From assembly GCA_036845725.1 (NCBI GenBank), contig DAIUDK010000008.1, positions 1 to 64,000 on the forward strand: a stretch of DNA of 64,000 nt, written 5' to 3'. This stretch comes from DSWT01 sp036845725 (lineage in GTDB: Bacteria > Chloroflexota > Anaerolineae > B4-G1 > SLSP01). Made by a program: the position numbers and the translations under genes. Numbering within the stretch: position 1 is the first letter of the stretch; every line of letters starts with the position of its first letter. Shown piece after piece: positions 7,421 through 15,248 of this stretch. The notes beneath the pieces were generated by a model. It ran no database searches, was not told where the DNA came from, and saw only the letters and a list, made by a program, of their open reading frames with translations.

Positions 7421-8273
7421 AGAAATCGGCCAGGGCGAACCAGTCGCCTTTTTGACCGGGGATTGTCAGCCCGGCTGTGAGCGTTCCGGCATCCACCAGA
7501 GAGTGGATTGCGTGCTCCACGTCTTTGTGCGGCCATTGGAACACCTTCGCCACGTCGCCGAACTGCGCCGCGCCCACCGAGCGGAAGTACAGCTCGACGA
7601 GCTTACGCTGTGCCACGCTAATCTTGATCGCGCCCGCGCGTTCTGGCAGGTCGGGGAAATGGCGGTGGACGCAGTCGTAGATGAAGGCGTAGTTCCACGT
7701 CCCGGCCTGCGCCACGCCCACCGGCAGGATTTTGAAATCGGCCTGCAACTCATCCAGCGCGCGGTTGAAGCGATAACCGGATTCTTTGGTGGTCATAAAC
7801 GTCGCGTTGCGCAGCGCAATCGTGTGCGTCGGTCCTTCGCGCAACAACGCTTCGTAGATCAACTTCGATTCCAGCGTCATCACACCGCGCCGGTACTGGT
7901 CGAGATAATCCTCTTCGGGCGCGCCGTAGTTCTCGCTGAGCGCGTAGAAATACGGGGCGACGTCCAGCGCGATCATCGTCGCTTTCTTGCGCAACACTTT
8001 GGCGTAGTACCACCACCTTTTGTCGAGCGAGCCATCTTTCCAGCCCCACGTCTTGTGGCCCGGATCGTCGTGCTCGTCGGCGACCGGGCGATCTCCAGCG
8101 ACGGCGGCCCATAGGCTCGGCGTCTCCACGCCCTTGATCGGCCATAAGGTGACGAACCCGCGCTCTTTGACAAACGCCACAGCCTCGTCCGCTGAATTCA
8201 GGCGTAGTTCCGGCAACAGGCGATACGTCCGCGCGCGATAAGATTGAACGCGCTCTAAAGATAGATTAATCAC
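7419..8273 (-). CDS. AlkZ-related winged-helix protein
   Basis: 284 aa with a GTG start that overlaps the upstream gene's stop by 4 nt, implying translational coupling. Conserved-looking segments are GFVTLWPIKGVETPSLW near residue 40, HKTWGWKDGS near 75 and a YYAKVLRKKAT segment near 90; the C-terminal half is rich in winged-helix-like segments (TKESGYRFNRALDELQADF). This pattern matches proteins annotated as AlkZ/YcaQ-related, a family whose founding members are DNA glycosylases for interstrand crosslinks. I could not confirm the catalytic QxQ-type motif, so enzymatic activity is uncertain. Confidence 0.5.
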   Translation of the reverse strand: MINLSLERVQSYRARTYRLLPELRLNSADEAVAFVKERGFVTLWPIKGVETPSLWAAVAGDRPVADEHDDPGHKTWGWKDGSLDKRWWYYAKVLRKKATMIALDVAPYFYALSENYGAPEEDYLDQYRRGVMTLESKLIYEALLREGPTHTIALRNATFMTTKESGYRFNRALDELQADFKILPVGVAQAGTWNYAFIYDCVHRHFPDLPERAGAIKISVAQRKLVELYFRSVGAAQFGDVAKVFQWPHKDVEHAIHSLVDAGTLTAGLTIPGQKGDWFALADF

Positions 8274-9028
8274 AATTCACTTCCGTTCAAAGCAGGTAAA
8301 ACTTCAAGCGCGCGCGCGACAGCCTCCGCGACAAATACCTCCACACCACCGACTTGCTCGACCAACGCCACTGCCGCGTCCCAATGGCATGTGTGCTGCT
8401 CGCGAACTCTCTGCAGTTCGGCGGCATCCTTCCCGCTGCGCGCCAGCATCTCGAAGAACGACTCCGGCGAATCCCCTTTCAACAGCGGCAGCCGCACAAT
8501 GTCCCACATCCGCAGAAAATCGGCATGGGCGACGTGGGTGAATACGTCGGGCAGAAACGCAGTGGACAGTGCGGCGATCACGGCAGCAAAATCCGCGAAC
8601 AGCGCGTGGCTCAACACGCTAAACGCCGTCAAGACAACGGCAGGCGGCACGGGCAAATCTTGCAGTGAATTTAACCCCAGAGATTGCTGCAGCCGCGCGC
8701 CCAACGCCTTCCACGGCTCATCCGCCGCCAGGTGACAGAGATAACCGGTGACAAAAGCACGCTCCTTCGGCATCAGTCGGTTCCAGGGACGCTGCAACAA
8801 GCGCTCGCGCTGTGCGAAGAACTTCGCGCAGCTCTTGGTAAACGCCGCATCCCCGTCCTCATCGATGCGGCCCACGAAGTGCGTGGTGCGCCGCGAGACA
8901 GAGGTAAAGCTGTTCACGTCCACCACGAGATTGCCCGTCAAAAACGCTCCGTACTCGGACGGTCCAAACTGTTCCAAATGCGGGAACACCTGCTCCGCCA
9001 CTACCAAATGCGTCGTCAAAGGCGGCAT
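8270..9028 (-). CDS. Zinc-dependent phospholipase C-like protein
   Basis: 252 aa. The N-terminus has the MPPLTTHLVVAE pattern, followed by GAFLTGNLVVDVN and a TTHF motif near residue 48, then FVTGYLCHLAADE near residue 92. His and Asp are spaced as in bacterial zinc-dependent phospholipase C/S1-P1-type metal sites. There is no obvious signal peptide, unlike classical secreted PlcC, so a cytoplasmic role is possible. It is translationally coupled to the AlkZ-related gene (GTGA overlap). Confidence 0.6.
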   Translation of the reverse strand: MPPLTTHLVVAEQVFPHLEQFGPSEYGAFLTGNLVVDVNSFTSVSRRTTHFVGRIDEDGDAAFTKSCAKFFAQRERLLQRPWNRLMPKERAFVTGYLCHLAADEPWKALGARLQQSLGLNSLQDLPVPPAVVLTAFSVLSHALFADFAAVIAALSTAFLPDVFTHVAHADFLRMWDIVRLPLLKGDSPESFFEMLARSGKDAAELQRVREQHTCHWDAAVALVEQVGGVEVFVAEAVARALEVLPALNGSEL

Positions 9029-9039
9029 GATTCACTCCT

Positions 9040-9078
9040 GTAGCGGTCAGCCATCAGCGTTCAGCTATCAGCAAAGGC
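9040..9078. repeat. Repeat family D (TCAGC-rich), copy upstream of the phospholipase-like gene
   Basis: Tandem-like GCGGTCAGCCATCAGC and GTTCAGCTATCAGC units in the gap between two minus-strand genes. Similar text is found at 44430-44496 and 55233-55290. Confidence 0.6.
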
Positions 9079-9100
9079 TTACCTTCTGCCTCTTGCATCC

Positions 9101-9973
9101 TTACGCCGACCATTCGCGTTCCCACCCCACCAGCTCCTCCAATTGCCCGCCCAGTTCCGCGTAGGCGCTCTCCACGTTCCACGTGTGCGGGGTGGGATCG
9201 TCGCAGGGGCAGGGCATGGGCATATCGGCACACGCGGCGATTGTCTCTTCCAGCGTTTGCCCCGCCGTCACCGCTACGGCAACCCGCGCGCGCAGTTCCG
9301 CCAGGTACGCGCGATCCGCCGTGAGCCGCCGCTGAACCTCGCCAGCGTCCGTCGTTGGCGAGCCGTGACCGGGAACCAGCGCCCGGATGTCCAGCGTTGC
9401 CAGATGCGCCAACGTTGCTTCATAGGCGTTTAGGCTGAGGACGAGGGGGATTTCGATGTCGCTGAGGATATCGGCGGCCCAGAGCGTTCCGCTTTCCTCG
9501 TGGTAGACGGCGCACTGATCCAAGGCGTGACCCGGCGTGTGAAAGATACGCAATCGCACATCTCCGAAGGTGAATGTCAGCGCGGTATCGAACGTGTACG
9601 TGGGCTTGGGCAACAAAAAGGGGCGCGGGCGGCGGATGTGCGCCTGCGCTTCCCAGACGCCAATCTGCCGGTACAGGTCCGCGCCGTGCTCGTGTAACAC
9701 GCGCAGGTAGTCGGCATGCGCGATGACCGGCACACCGGGGAAGTGCTCCGGCCCCATCACGTGATCCCAATGCGCGTGCGTGAGGACAATCGCACGCGGT
9801 GTCGCGCCCTGGTCGTCCACAAACCGGGCGATGTCCTCGATCGTCTCCGGCGCGATGCCCGGATCGATCAGGCACGCCTCGTCACCGGAAAGAAAAACGC
9901 CGCTGTTGGTGGCGAAGAGCGCGCTCTGCGTCACCCAGAGGTTGGACGTCAGTTGTGTGAATTGTGCAGACAT
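9101..9973 (-). CDS. MBL-fold metallo-hydrolase
   Basis: 290 aa. The metallo-beta-lactamase motif is intact as LTHAHWDHVMG (His66, His68, Asp70, His71), with later ligands in HTPGHALD, AADILSD and VPGHGSP. It is a glyoxalase II-like/RNase Z-like hydrolase scaffold without a recognisable accessory domain apart from a helical C-terminus of about 90 aa with a CPCDDP cluster. The substrate is unknown. The gene is bounded by repeats D and A1, suggesting its own transcription unit. Confidence 0.85.
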   Translation of the reverse strand: MSAQFTQLTSNLWVTQSALFATNSGVFLSGDEACLIDPGIAPETIEDIARFVDDQGATPRAIVLTHAHWDHVMGPEHFPGVPVIAHADYLRVLHEHGADLYRQIGVWEAQAHIRRPRPFLLPKPTYTFDTALTFTFGDVRLRIFHTPGHALDQCAVYHEESGTLWAADILSDIEIPLVLSLNAYEATLAHLATLDIRALVPGHGSPTTDAGEVQRRLTADRAYLAELRARVAVAVTAGQTLEETIAACADMPMPCPCDDPTPHTWNVESAYAELGGQLEELVGWEREWSA

Positions 9974-9996
9974 ACTATTACCCCCTCAGAAAACAA

Positions 9997-10059
9997 TCTC
10001 AACGGATTGAACGGATTAAACGGAAAACTATCCGTTAAATTCCGTTGAATCCGTTGAGA
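9997..10059. repeat. Repeat family A, copy A1 (CTCAACGGAT inverted repeat)
   Basis: A 63-nt imperfect palindrome made of TCTCAACGGATTGAACGGAT.. and its near-complement ending ..AATCCGTTGAGA. Full copies are also at 11791-11851 and 53747-53798; single arms are at 10786-10817 and 13395-13426. It lies immediately upstream of the MBL gene start and downstream of the next gene's stop. Confidence 0.85.
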
Positions 10060-10066
10060 GAATCTT

Positions 10067-10732
10067 TCATCTCGCGTGCGCTTGGAAACCCTTTAGCGAC
10101 TGTGCGCCCCCCAGTCGCGCCACTGCCGCGCGCACAGCATTGGGATCGGCGTTGCGCAGCGCGCCGGCAGGCGCAGGGCCATCGCCCAACACGACCGAGA
10201 CGACGCCCTCCTGACACGGCACGGCCAGGTCGACGCAATACTCACTGTCGCCCTCACGGATGAGGTAATCCATTTCGGGAAAGAAACCGCTTTCCTTGAG
10301 TGTCACGTAGAGGCCGTCCGCACCGGAGACGTACAGGTCGTTGATCTCCTCGGCGGCGGTGAAGCGATCCCACGTGCTCTCGATGAAGGTCACCCGCCGC
10401 CAGCGCAGACTCGGAATCGGCGGATCGCGGCGGATGAGCGGGCCGATTTGCAGCTTGTAATAGCGGTCATCGGCGCGGGGATGTTTTGGCTCGTCGGGGA
10501 ACAGGTCGCGCCGCCGCACCAGCTCGTGGCCGCGCACTTCCGCGTACCAGTGGATGCCCCACCGTTCTTCGGCAAAGGCTGTAGTGAAGTAGAAGGCCAG
10601 GATCGCCGCGTCGGTCGTAGAGGCCGGCGCGTGCGCCTCCGGGATGCGATACCAGCCCTCGTCGCGGGCCACCTGAAAATCGCGCGGCTTGTTCATCAAC
10701 CCCACCAACACCCGGTCGGCTGCGTGAAACAT
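10067..10732 (-). CDS. Conserved-looking protein of unknown function
   Basis: 221 aa; no family I can name. It is soluble and charged, with no signal peptide or membrane segment. Notable features are DRVLVGLMNKPRDF at the N-terminus, DEGWYRIP near residue 27, a RGHELVRRRDLFPDEPKHPR segment near residue 68, RRVTFIESTWDRF near residue 111 and a C-terminal DLAVP patch. The second half resembles a small nuclease-like or wHTH-sized module, but this is not established. It is flanked on both sides by repeats of families A and D. Confidence 0.6.
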   Translation of the reverse strand: MFHAADRVLVGLMNKPRDFQVARDEGWYRIPEAHAPASTTDAAILAFYFTTAFAEERWGIHWYAEVRGHELVRRRDLFPDEPKHPRADDRYYKLQIGPLIRRDPPIPSLRWRRVTFIESTWDRFTAAEEINDLYVSGADGLYVTLKESGFFPEMDYLIREGDSEYCVDLAVPCQEGVVSVVLGDGPAPAGALRNADPNAVRAAVARLGGAQSLKGFQAHAR

Positions 10733-10743
10733 CGTTATCCTCC

Positions 10744-10817
10744 TGTGAGAATCAGCGAATCAAAGAATCGGCGAATCTGAAGAATAATCCGCTGAAATCC
10801 GTTCAATCCGTTGAGAA
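10744..10817. repeat. Mixed D-like and half A repeat (A2)
   Basis: AATCAGCGAATCAAAGAATC-type units run directly into one arm of repeat A (AATCCGTTCAATCCGTTGAG). The partner arm is missing, so this copy cannot form the long hairpin. Confidence 0.6.
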
Positions 10818-10821
10818 ATTC

Positions 10822-11772
10822 TTATTTGGATACGTTTCTGTGCCAGCGTTCGGCGAGCGGAACGTAGAGGCGGGGGGCTTCGGCGGGGGCGTCCATCGCG
10901 TCGGTGAAGTAGAGGTACGTGGCGTCAGTACGGCTGCTGAAGCCTGCATGGTTTCCCTCGCGGTCCACGGCGATGAAGTTCATCCCACTCAAGTAGCGCC
11001 CACCCAGGTCGTTCAAGTCCGCCATCGCCCGCTGACCGGCCTCCGTGACGGAAAGCCCCATCTTCATATAGAATACGACGCTGTGCGCCGTCGCCGCGCG
11101 GATCGCCATCTCGCCGGTGCCGGTGCAGGCCGCCGCGCCGTAGCGATTGTCCGCATACAGTCCTGCGCCGACAATAGGCGAGTCGCCGACGCGGCCTGGA
11201 TACTTCCACGCCCATCCGCTCGTGCTCACGCCCACAGCGAGGTTGCCCCGCGCATCCTGGACGATAAAATTGGTCGTGCCGCGCGCGCGTTCCGGGTCCG
11301 TGGCGATTTCGACGTAGCGCCACAGATCGGGTTGCTCCGCGAGATGCGCCATTACGTTGGGCGGCAGGTCTTCGCGCAGGCGTTTCTCCCACGTATCACG
11401 GGCCGGCTCGGTGAGCAGCTCGCACGGATCGAACCCCATCTCCGCCGCAAAACGCGCCGCGCCGTCGCCCACCAGGAATACATGCGGCAGCTTTTCCAAC
11501 ACTTTGCGCGCCACCGAAATCGGGTACGGATAGCCCTTGAGCGCACCCACCGCGCCGCTGGTCAGGTCGCACCCGTCCATGATCGCCGCGTCCAGCTCGA
11601 CCTCGCCAAGCAGATTCGGGTAGCCGCTGTACCCTACCGAATGATCGTCTGGGTTCGCCTCTACCAGCCGGATCCCCGCTTCGACGGCATCCATCGCCGA
11701 CCCGCCATCCCGCAACATCTGCATCGCCGCTCCGATGCCCACCCCACCATTCTGGCTCGCAATCACGAGCAT
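10822..11772 (-). CDS. N(4)-(beta-N-acetylglucosaminyl)-L-asparaginase / isoaspartyl peptidase-type Ntn hydrolase
   Basis: About 316 aa; the start at 11772 has GGGAG 6 nt upstream, while two in-frame ATGs (11778, 11790) are alternatives and the last would overlap repeat A3. The diagnostic segment is the GTTNF stretch that begins the beta subunit (first Thr is the predicted autocleavage nucleophile), followed by GVSTSGWAWKYPGRVGDSP and GAGLYADN, near-identical in pattern to glycosylasparaginases. The precursor is expected to self-cleave before that Thr and then hydrolyse asparagine-linked GlcNAc or related amides. There is no signal peptide. Confidence 0.85.
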   Translation of the reverse strand: MLVIASQNGGVGIGAAMQMLRDGGSAMDAVEAGIRLVEANPDDHSVGYSGYPNLLGEVELDAAIMDGCDLTSGAVGALKGYPYPISVARKVLEKLPHVFLVGDGAARFAAEMGFDPCELLTEPARDTWEKRLREDLPPNVMAHLAEQPDLWRYVEIATDPERARGTTNFIVQDARGNLAVGVSTSGWAWKYPGRVGDSPIVGAGLYADNRYGAAACTGTGEMAIRAATAHSVVFYMKMGLSVTEAGQRAMADLNDLGGRYLSGMNFIAVDREGNHAGFSSRTDATYLYFTDAMDAPAEAPRLYVPLAERWHRNVSK

Positions 11773-11790
11773 CGCCATCTCCCAAACCAT

Positions 11791-11851
11791 CTCAACGGAT
11801 CAAACGGATTAAACGGAAGGGAACCCGTTAAAATCCGTTGAATCCGTTGAG
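11791..11851. repeat. Repeat family A, copy A3
   Basis: A 61-nt inverted repeat CTCAACGGATCAAACGGATT... / ...AATCCGTTGAATCCGTTGAG between the asparaginase start and the ProRS stop, both minus strand. It may act as a terminator or RNA-stability hairpin for proS. Confidence 0.85.
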
Positions 11852-11858
11852 TAAAATC

Positions 11859-13292
11859 CTAATACGCCTTGCCAAAGATTGCGACTTCGGTGGCGGGTTT
11901 GCCGGTGTAGATACACGTTCCAGCGCCGCCGGGTTGCTCGGTGGGGATACAGCGCACGGTGGCCTTCGTCTCTTCTTTGATACGCGCTTCGTCCTCGGCG
12001 TCGCCGGCCCACCACGCGCGGGCGAAGCCGGTTTCCACGGCCTCCTTGAGTTCGTCGTAAGTGCTCACGTCGCGGGTGTGGCTATCGCGGAAATCGAGTG
12101 CCTTCTGGAAGATCGCCTGCTGGATCGTCGCCAGCATCGCAGCGACCGTCGTTTCCAATCCGTCCCACGACGCCGAGGTCTTGCCCTCCCGTCCGGGGAC
12201 GTCACGCCGGGCGAGCATCACCTGGCGGTTCGCCACGTCGCGCGGGCCGACCTCGATCCGCAGCGGGACGCCACGCATCTCCCAATCGTTGAACTTCCAC
12301 CCGGCAGTGAACCCCTCGCGGACGTCCAACTCCACACGCAGGGTCTCCTTAAGCCGTGCATACAACTGCTGCGCCGCCTCCAACACCGCCGCGCGCTCCT
12401 CATCTTTGCGCCAGATCGGCACGATGACAACTTGGATCGGCGCGAGGCGCGGCGGCAGCACGAGGCCCTGATCGTCGCCGTGCGTCATCACGATCGCGCC
12501 GACCATGCGCGTGCTCACCCCCCACGACGTCGTCCACGTGAGTTGCTGTTCGTTGTTCTCGTCGAGGAACTTGATGTCGAAAGCTCGCGCGAAATTCTGC
12601 CCCAGGAAGTGGCTGGTGCCGGATTGCAGCGCCTTGCCATCTTTCATCATCGCCTCAATCGTGTAGCTGGCGACGGCCCCGGCAAACTTCTCGCTCTCGC
12701 TCTTGCGGCCGGGGAGCACGGGGATCGCAGCCTCGTTCATCGCAAAGTCCGCGTAGACGCCGAGCATCCGCAACGTCTCCTCCATCGCCTCGTCGCGGGT
12801 GGCGTGCGCGGTGTGGCCTTCCTGCCAGAGGAACTCCGTCGTGCGCAAGAACAGGCGCGTGCGCATCTCCCAGCGTACCACGTTGGCCCACTGATTGATC
12901 AGCAGCGGCAGATCGCGGTACGACTGAATCCACTTGGCGTACATGTGGCCGATGATCGTCTCCGACGTCGGGCGCACGATCAGCCGCTCCTCCAATTCAG
13001 CCCCCCCGCCAATGGTGACGACCGCCAGCTCCGGCGAGAAGCCCTCCACGTGCTCGGCCTCCTTCTGCAAGAAGCTCTCCGGGATGAAGAGCGGGAAGTA
13101 GGCGTTGACGTGCCCCGTCGCCTTGAAACGGCGATCCAGCGCATCGCGGATGTTCTCCCAGAGCGTGTAGCCGTAGGGTTTGATGACCATACAGCCGCGC
13201 ACGGGCGAATAGTCGGCCAAGTCGGCCTTCTGCACGATCTCGTTATACCACTTGGAAAAGTCCTCGCCTTGAGAAGTCAAAAAGTCTGCCAT
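11859..13292 (-). CDS. proS: Prolyl-tRNA synthetase, archaeal/eukaryote-like type (ProS type 3)
   Basis: 477 aa from ATG 13292 (GAGGGAG just upstream; the 17 extra in-frame codons before it are not used). It lacks the ~180-aa editing insertion of bacterial-type ProRS. Class II motifs are visible: motif 2 around NVVRWEMRTRLFLRTTEFLW, the conserved RPTSE block, GQNFARAFDIKF, an anticodon-binding domain (about 280-380), and a C-terminal zinc/ProRS-C domain ending ATEVAIFGKAY. It charges tRNA-Pro with proline. Bacteria with this form are common in Chloroflexota and Deinococcus-Thermus relatives, which supports the taxonomic guess. Confidence 0.95.
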   Translation of the reverse strand: MADFLTSQGEDFSKWYNEIVQKADLADYSPVRGCMVIKPYGYTLWENIRDALDRRFKATGHVNAYFPLFIPESFLQKEAEHVEGFSPELAVVTIGGGAELEERLIVRPTSETIIGHMYAKWIQSYRDLPLLINQWANVVRWEMRTRLFLRTTEFLWQEGHTAHATRDEAMEETLRMLGVYADFAMNEAAIPVLPGRKSESEKFAGAVASYTIEAMMKDGKALQSGTSHFLGQNFARAFDIKFLDENNEQQLTWTTSWGVSTRMVGAIVMTHGDDQGLVLPPRLAPIQVVIVPIWRKDEERAAVLEAAQQLYARLKETLRVELDVREGFTAGWKFNDWEMRGVPLRIEVGPRDVANRQVMLARRDVPGREGKTSASWDGLETTVAAMLATIQQAIFQKALDFRDSHTRDVSTYDELKEAVETGFARAWWAGDAEDEARIKEETKATVRCIPTEQPGGAGTCIYTGKPATEVAIFGKAY

Positions 13293-13317
13293 GATGCTCC
13301 CTCGTTCTTTGAAAATA

Positions 13318-13388
13318 AACCACGAATCTTCACCAATCCCCACGAATTAAAAATATGAAATTAGTGTAAATTCGTAAAGACTCGTGGT
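13318..13388. repeat. Repeat family B, copy B2
   Basis: A 71-nt element, AACCACGAATCTTCACC... to ...GACTCGTGGT, immediately upstream of proS. Its arms are more degraded than those of B1. Confidence 0.75.
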
Positions 13389-13394
13389 AAAGTA

Positions 13395-13426
13395 TCCTTC
13401 CGTTAGAATCCGTTCAATCCGTTGAG
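13395..13426. repeat. Half repeat A (A4)
   Basis: One arm only (CCTTCCGTTAGAATCCG... CAATCCGTTGAG), between B2 and the MazG-like gene stop. A and B repeats lie head to tail here. Confidence 0.65.
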
Positions 13427-13436
13427 AAAATGCTCG

Positions 13437-13739
13437 TTATTTATCCGGTCCGAAGCGGCGGTAGTTCACCGCGAGCTTGTCCATAATCGCCTGCTCCAAA
13501 TCGATGCCGGTGAGATAGGCCAGTTGCAGCAAGTACAGCGCGACGTCCGCCAACTCCTCGGCGAGCGCCTCGGGAACGGCCTGCTCGCCCCACTGGAAAT
13601 GCTCCAGCACCTCCGCCGCTTCCAGTGACAGCGAAATGGCGATATTGCGCGGCGACTGCACAAACGGCGAGTCATCACGATACCATCCCATCGCCCCGAC
13701 AAAGGCGTTCATCGCATCGGTTAGTTCTGCGAGTGTCAT
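13437..13739 (-). CDS. MazG-like nucleotide pyrophosphohydrolase (dCTPase type)
   Basis: 100 aa. A compact all-alpha NTP-PPase: the N-terminal helix has TDAMNAF, then SLSLEAAEVLEHFQW carries the metal-binding E-x2-E, and EELADVALYLLQLA carries E-x2-D. Length and motif order fit the single-domain MazG-like/dCTP pyrophosphatase group, which removes non-canonical or excess dNTPs. The ATG at 13739 is chosen because a -10 box ends only 8 nt upstream; a longer frame exists but would start inside the promoter. Confidence 0.8.
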   Translation of the reverse strand: MTLAELTDAMNAFVGAMGWYRDDSPFVQSPRNIAISLSLEAAEVLEHFQWGEQAVPEALAEELADVALYLLQLAYLTGIDLEQAIMDKLAVNYRRFGPDK

Positions 13740-13747
13740 AAGGAGCG

Positions 13748-13775
13748 AGTATACAGCGGAATGGGGAGAGGGCAA
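13748..13775 (-). promoter_or_regulatory. Leaderless-type promoter of the MazG-like gene
   Basis: Minus strand: TTGCCC (13775-13770), a 16-nt spacer, TATACT (13753-13748), then 8 nt to the ATG; no Shine-Dalgarno. A 17-nt block around the -10 (13745-13761) is identical to one at 14316-14332. Confidence 0.55.
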
Positions 13776-13798
13776 CCAAGACAAGACAGCGTCATTGA

Positions 13799-14266
13799 TT
13801 ATGGATTGAGATTCACCGATTTTCTTGACCGTTCATGGATTACTAAACCAATCTCCATCAGTGCAGCGACGGTGACCATGACCGGATGGATCCAATAGCC
13901 AATGCCTCGATACGGCTCGATGATAAATATCCCCTGCCACCATACCAGAGGGAATAGAACCAGCAAGGAGATTCTGTATAGCCTCTCCAATTTTCCAACA
14001 GAACGAGCAGACAAACAAAGGTTCAAATTCAAAAAAATCAAAATTGGAATGGCGAGCAAATACAACAAGTGCCCCACCTCACGAATCCAATCACCCATGT
14101 CCGGTTTGAAAGTTGTATTAGGTATGGCAATGGCAGCAAGAAATTCCATAAAATACCAGAAACTGTAAGTCCAGATAGGCGGTGCTTTAGAGTCAGAGGC
14201 CATTGGCAAGAGTAAAGTTATGCACAAGGATCCAAGCAGAATCAGGCGTAAACGACGTTTAGACAT
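13799..14266 (-). CDS. Small multi-pass membrane protein, unknown function
   Basis: 155 aa with GGAGG upstream of the ATG. Hydrophobic segments lie at about residues 7-22, 32-48, 64-85, 95-115 and 122-145, consistent with four or five membrane spans. The coding DNA is distinctly A/T-richer than its neighbours, suggesting recent acquisition or relaxed selection. No domain is recognised. Confidence 0.65.
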   Translation of the reverse strand: MSKRRLRLILLGSLCITLLLPMASDSKAPPIWTYSFWYFMEFLAAIAIPNTTFKPDMGDWIREVGHLLYLLAIPILIFLNLNLCLSARSVGKLERLYRISLLVLFPLVWWQGIFIIEPYRGIGYWIHPVMVTVAALMEIGLVIHERSRKSVNLNP

Positions 14267-14318
14267 AGGCTTTCCTCCCTATTCATCGTTCTGGAAGCCA
14301 TTGGGCGCAGCAGAAGCG

Positions 14319-14346
14319 AGTATACAGCGGAACAGCGAGAGAACAA
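14319..14346 (-). promoter_or_regulatory. Promoter of the small membrane protein gene
   Basis: Minus strand: TTGTTC (14346-14341), a 16-nt spacer and TATACT (14324-14319), about 46 nt before a leader with a normal ribosome-binding site. Its core is a near copy of the MazG promoter 570 nt away. Confidence 0.5.
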
Positions 14347-14416
14347 CTGAGGGGGCGATCTCATTTGGGTTGTTTTTTGTGATACAATACAAAAAGTGAC
14401 TTATCGGGAGGGAAAA

Positions 14417-15196
14417 ATGGACACAACAATCTTTTACTATACCGGAACAGGAAATTCACTGTGGGTCGCGCGCGAACTCGCCGGCCGGTTGGGGGAGACA
14501 GAACTCGTTGCCATCGCCAATCACCGCGACGGACTTGAGGCAGTCGATTCGAAAATCATCGGAGTGGTCTTTCCCGTTCACATGTGGGGCGTCCCTGCCC
14601 CAATAATACGCTTTGTACGGACGTTGAATCGGCTACAGCCGGACTATGTCTTCGCCGTGGCCGTCGACGGAAGTCAAGTCGCCGATACGTTGGTGCAGTT
14701 GCAGAAGCTCTTGGCGGAAAACGGTCTCACGCTGGCGGCGGGGTTTGGCGTTGTGTTGCCCTCCAACTACACGCCGTTCGGCGGCCCAGGCCCACAGGAA
14801 GAACAAAATAGACGTTTCAAACTCGCCGAGGAAAAGATTGCCTATATCGTGGACAGGATCAAGGAAAAGGCCACCTTGCCTGTTGAAAAAGGCTCGTTCG
14901 GGCAGAGGATGCTGTCGGCTACTGTCTATAAATTGAGTTTCAACCGTGTGCCCCAGATGGACGGGCAGTTCTGGGCGGACGAGAAATGCAATCATTGCGG
15001 GGTTTGCTACAAAGTCTGCCCGGCCGAAAACATCACCTTGCGTGAAGGAAAACCTGTCTGGAACCACAAATGCGAGCAGTGTTTTGCCTGTCTCCAATGG
15101 TGCCCGCAACAAGCCATACAATGCGGGAAGAATACAGCGCAGCGTGAGCGGTATCACCATCCGGAGATCTCGTTGAAGGATGTTATCCTACGCTAG
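14417..15196 (+). CDS. EFR1-family flavodoxin/ferredoxin fusion protein
   Basis: 259 aa; ATG 14417 is preceded by GGGAGG. The N-terminal flavodoxin-like domain begins IFYYTGTGNSLWVA (FMN phosphate loop). The C-terminal part has two 4Fe-4S clusters of ferredoxin type: CNHCGVCYKVCP (about residues 194-205) and CEQCFACLQWCP (about 220-231). EFR1 proteins are presumed electron carriers in anaerobic or microaerobic metabolism; no dedicated redox partner is adjacent. The gene runs divergently from the membrane protein gene. Confidence 0.85.
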   Translation: MDTTIFYYTGTGNSLWVARELAGRLGETELVAIANHRDGLEAVDSKIIGVVFPVHMWGVPAPIIRFVRTLNRLQPDYVFAVAVDGSQVADTLVQLQKLLAENGLTLAAGFGVVLPSNYTPFGGPGPQEEQNRRFKLAEEKIAYIVDRIKEKATLPVEKGSFGQRMLSATVYKLSFNRVPQMDGQFWADEKCNHCGVCYKVCPAENITLREGKPVWNHKCEQCFACLQWCPQQAIQCGKNTAQRERYHHPEISLKDVILR

Positions 15197-15213
15197 ACCG
15201 CCTCACCGAAATA

Positions 15214-15242
15214 GTGACAACAGAAACTGCGGAGTGTACGAT
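15214..15242 (+). promoter_or_regulatory. Leaderless-type promoter of the TolB-like lipoprotein
   Basis: GTGACA (15214-15219), a 17-nt spacer and TACGAT (15237-15242), then 6 nt to the ATG at 15249. The best purine-rich site lies 14 nt or more from the start, too far to be a good Shine-Dalgarno. Confidence 0.5.
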
Positions 15243-15248
15243 AGTACA

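Noticed and set aside
11838..13358. 506-codon plus-strand ORF
   Set aside because: It lies antisense to proS, whose domains and C-terminus are unmistakable; the long frame is a product of high GC content.
7349..13426. A and B repeats as a CRISPR array
   Set aside because: Copies are far apart, imperfect and individually palindromic, without regular spacers or cas genes.
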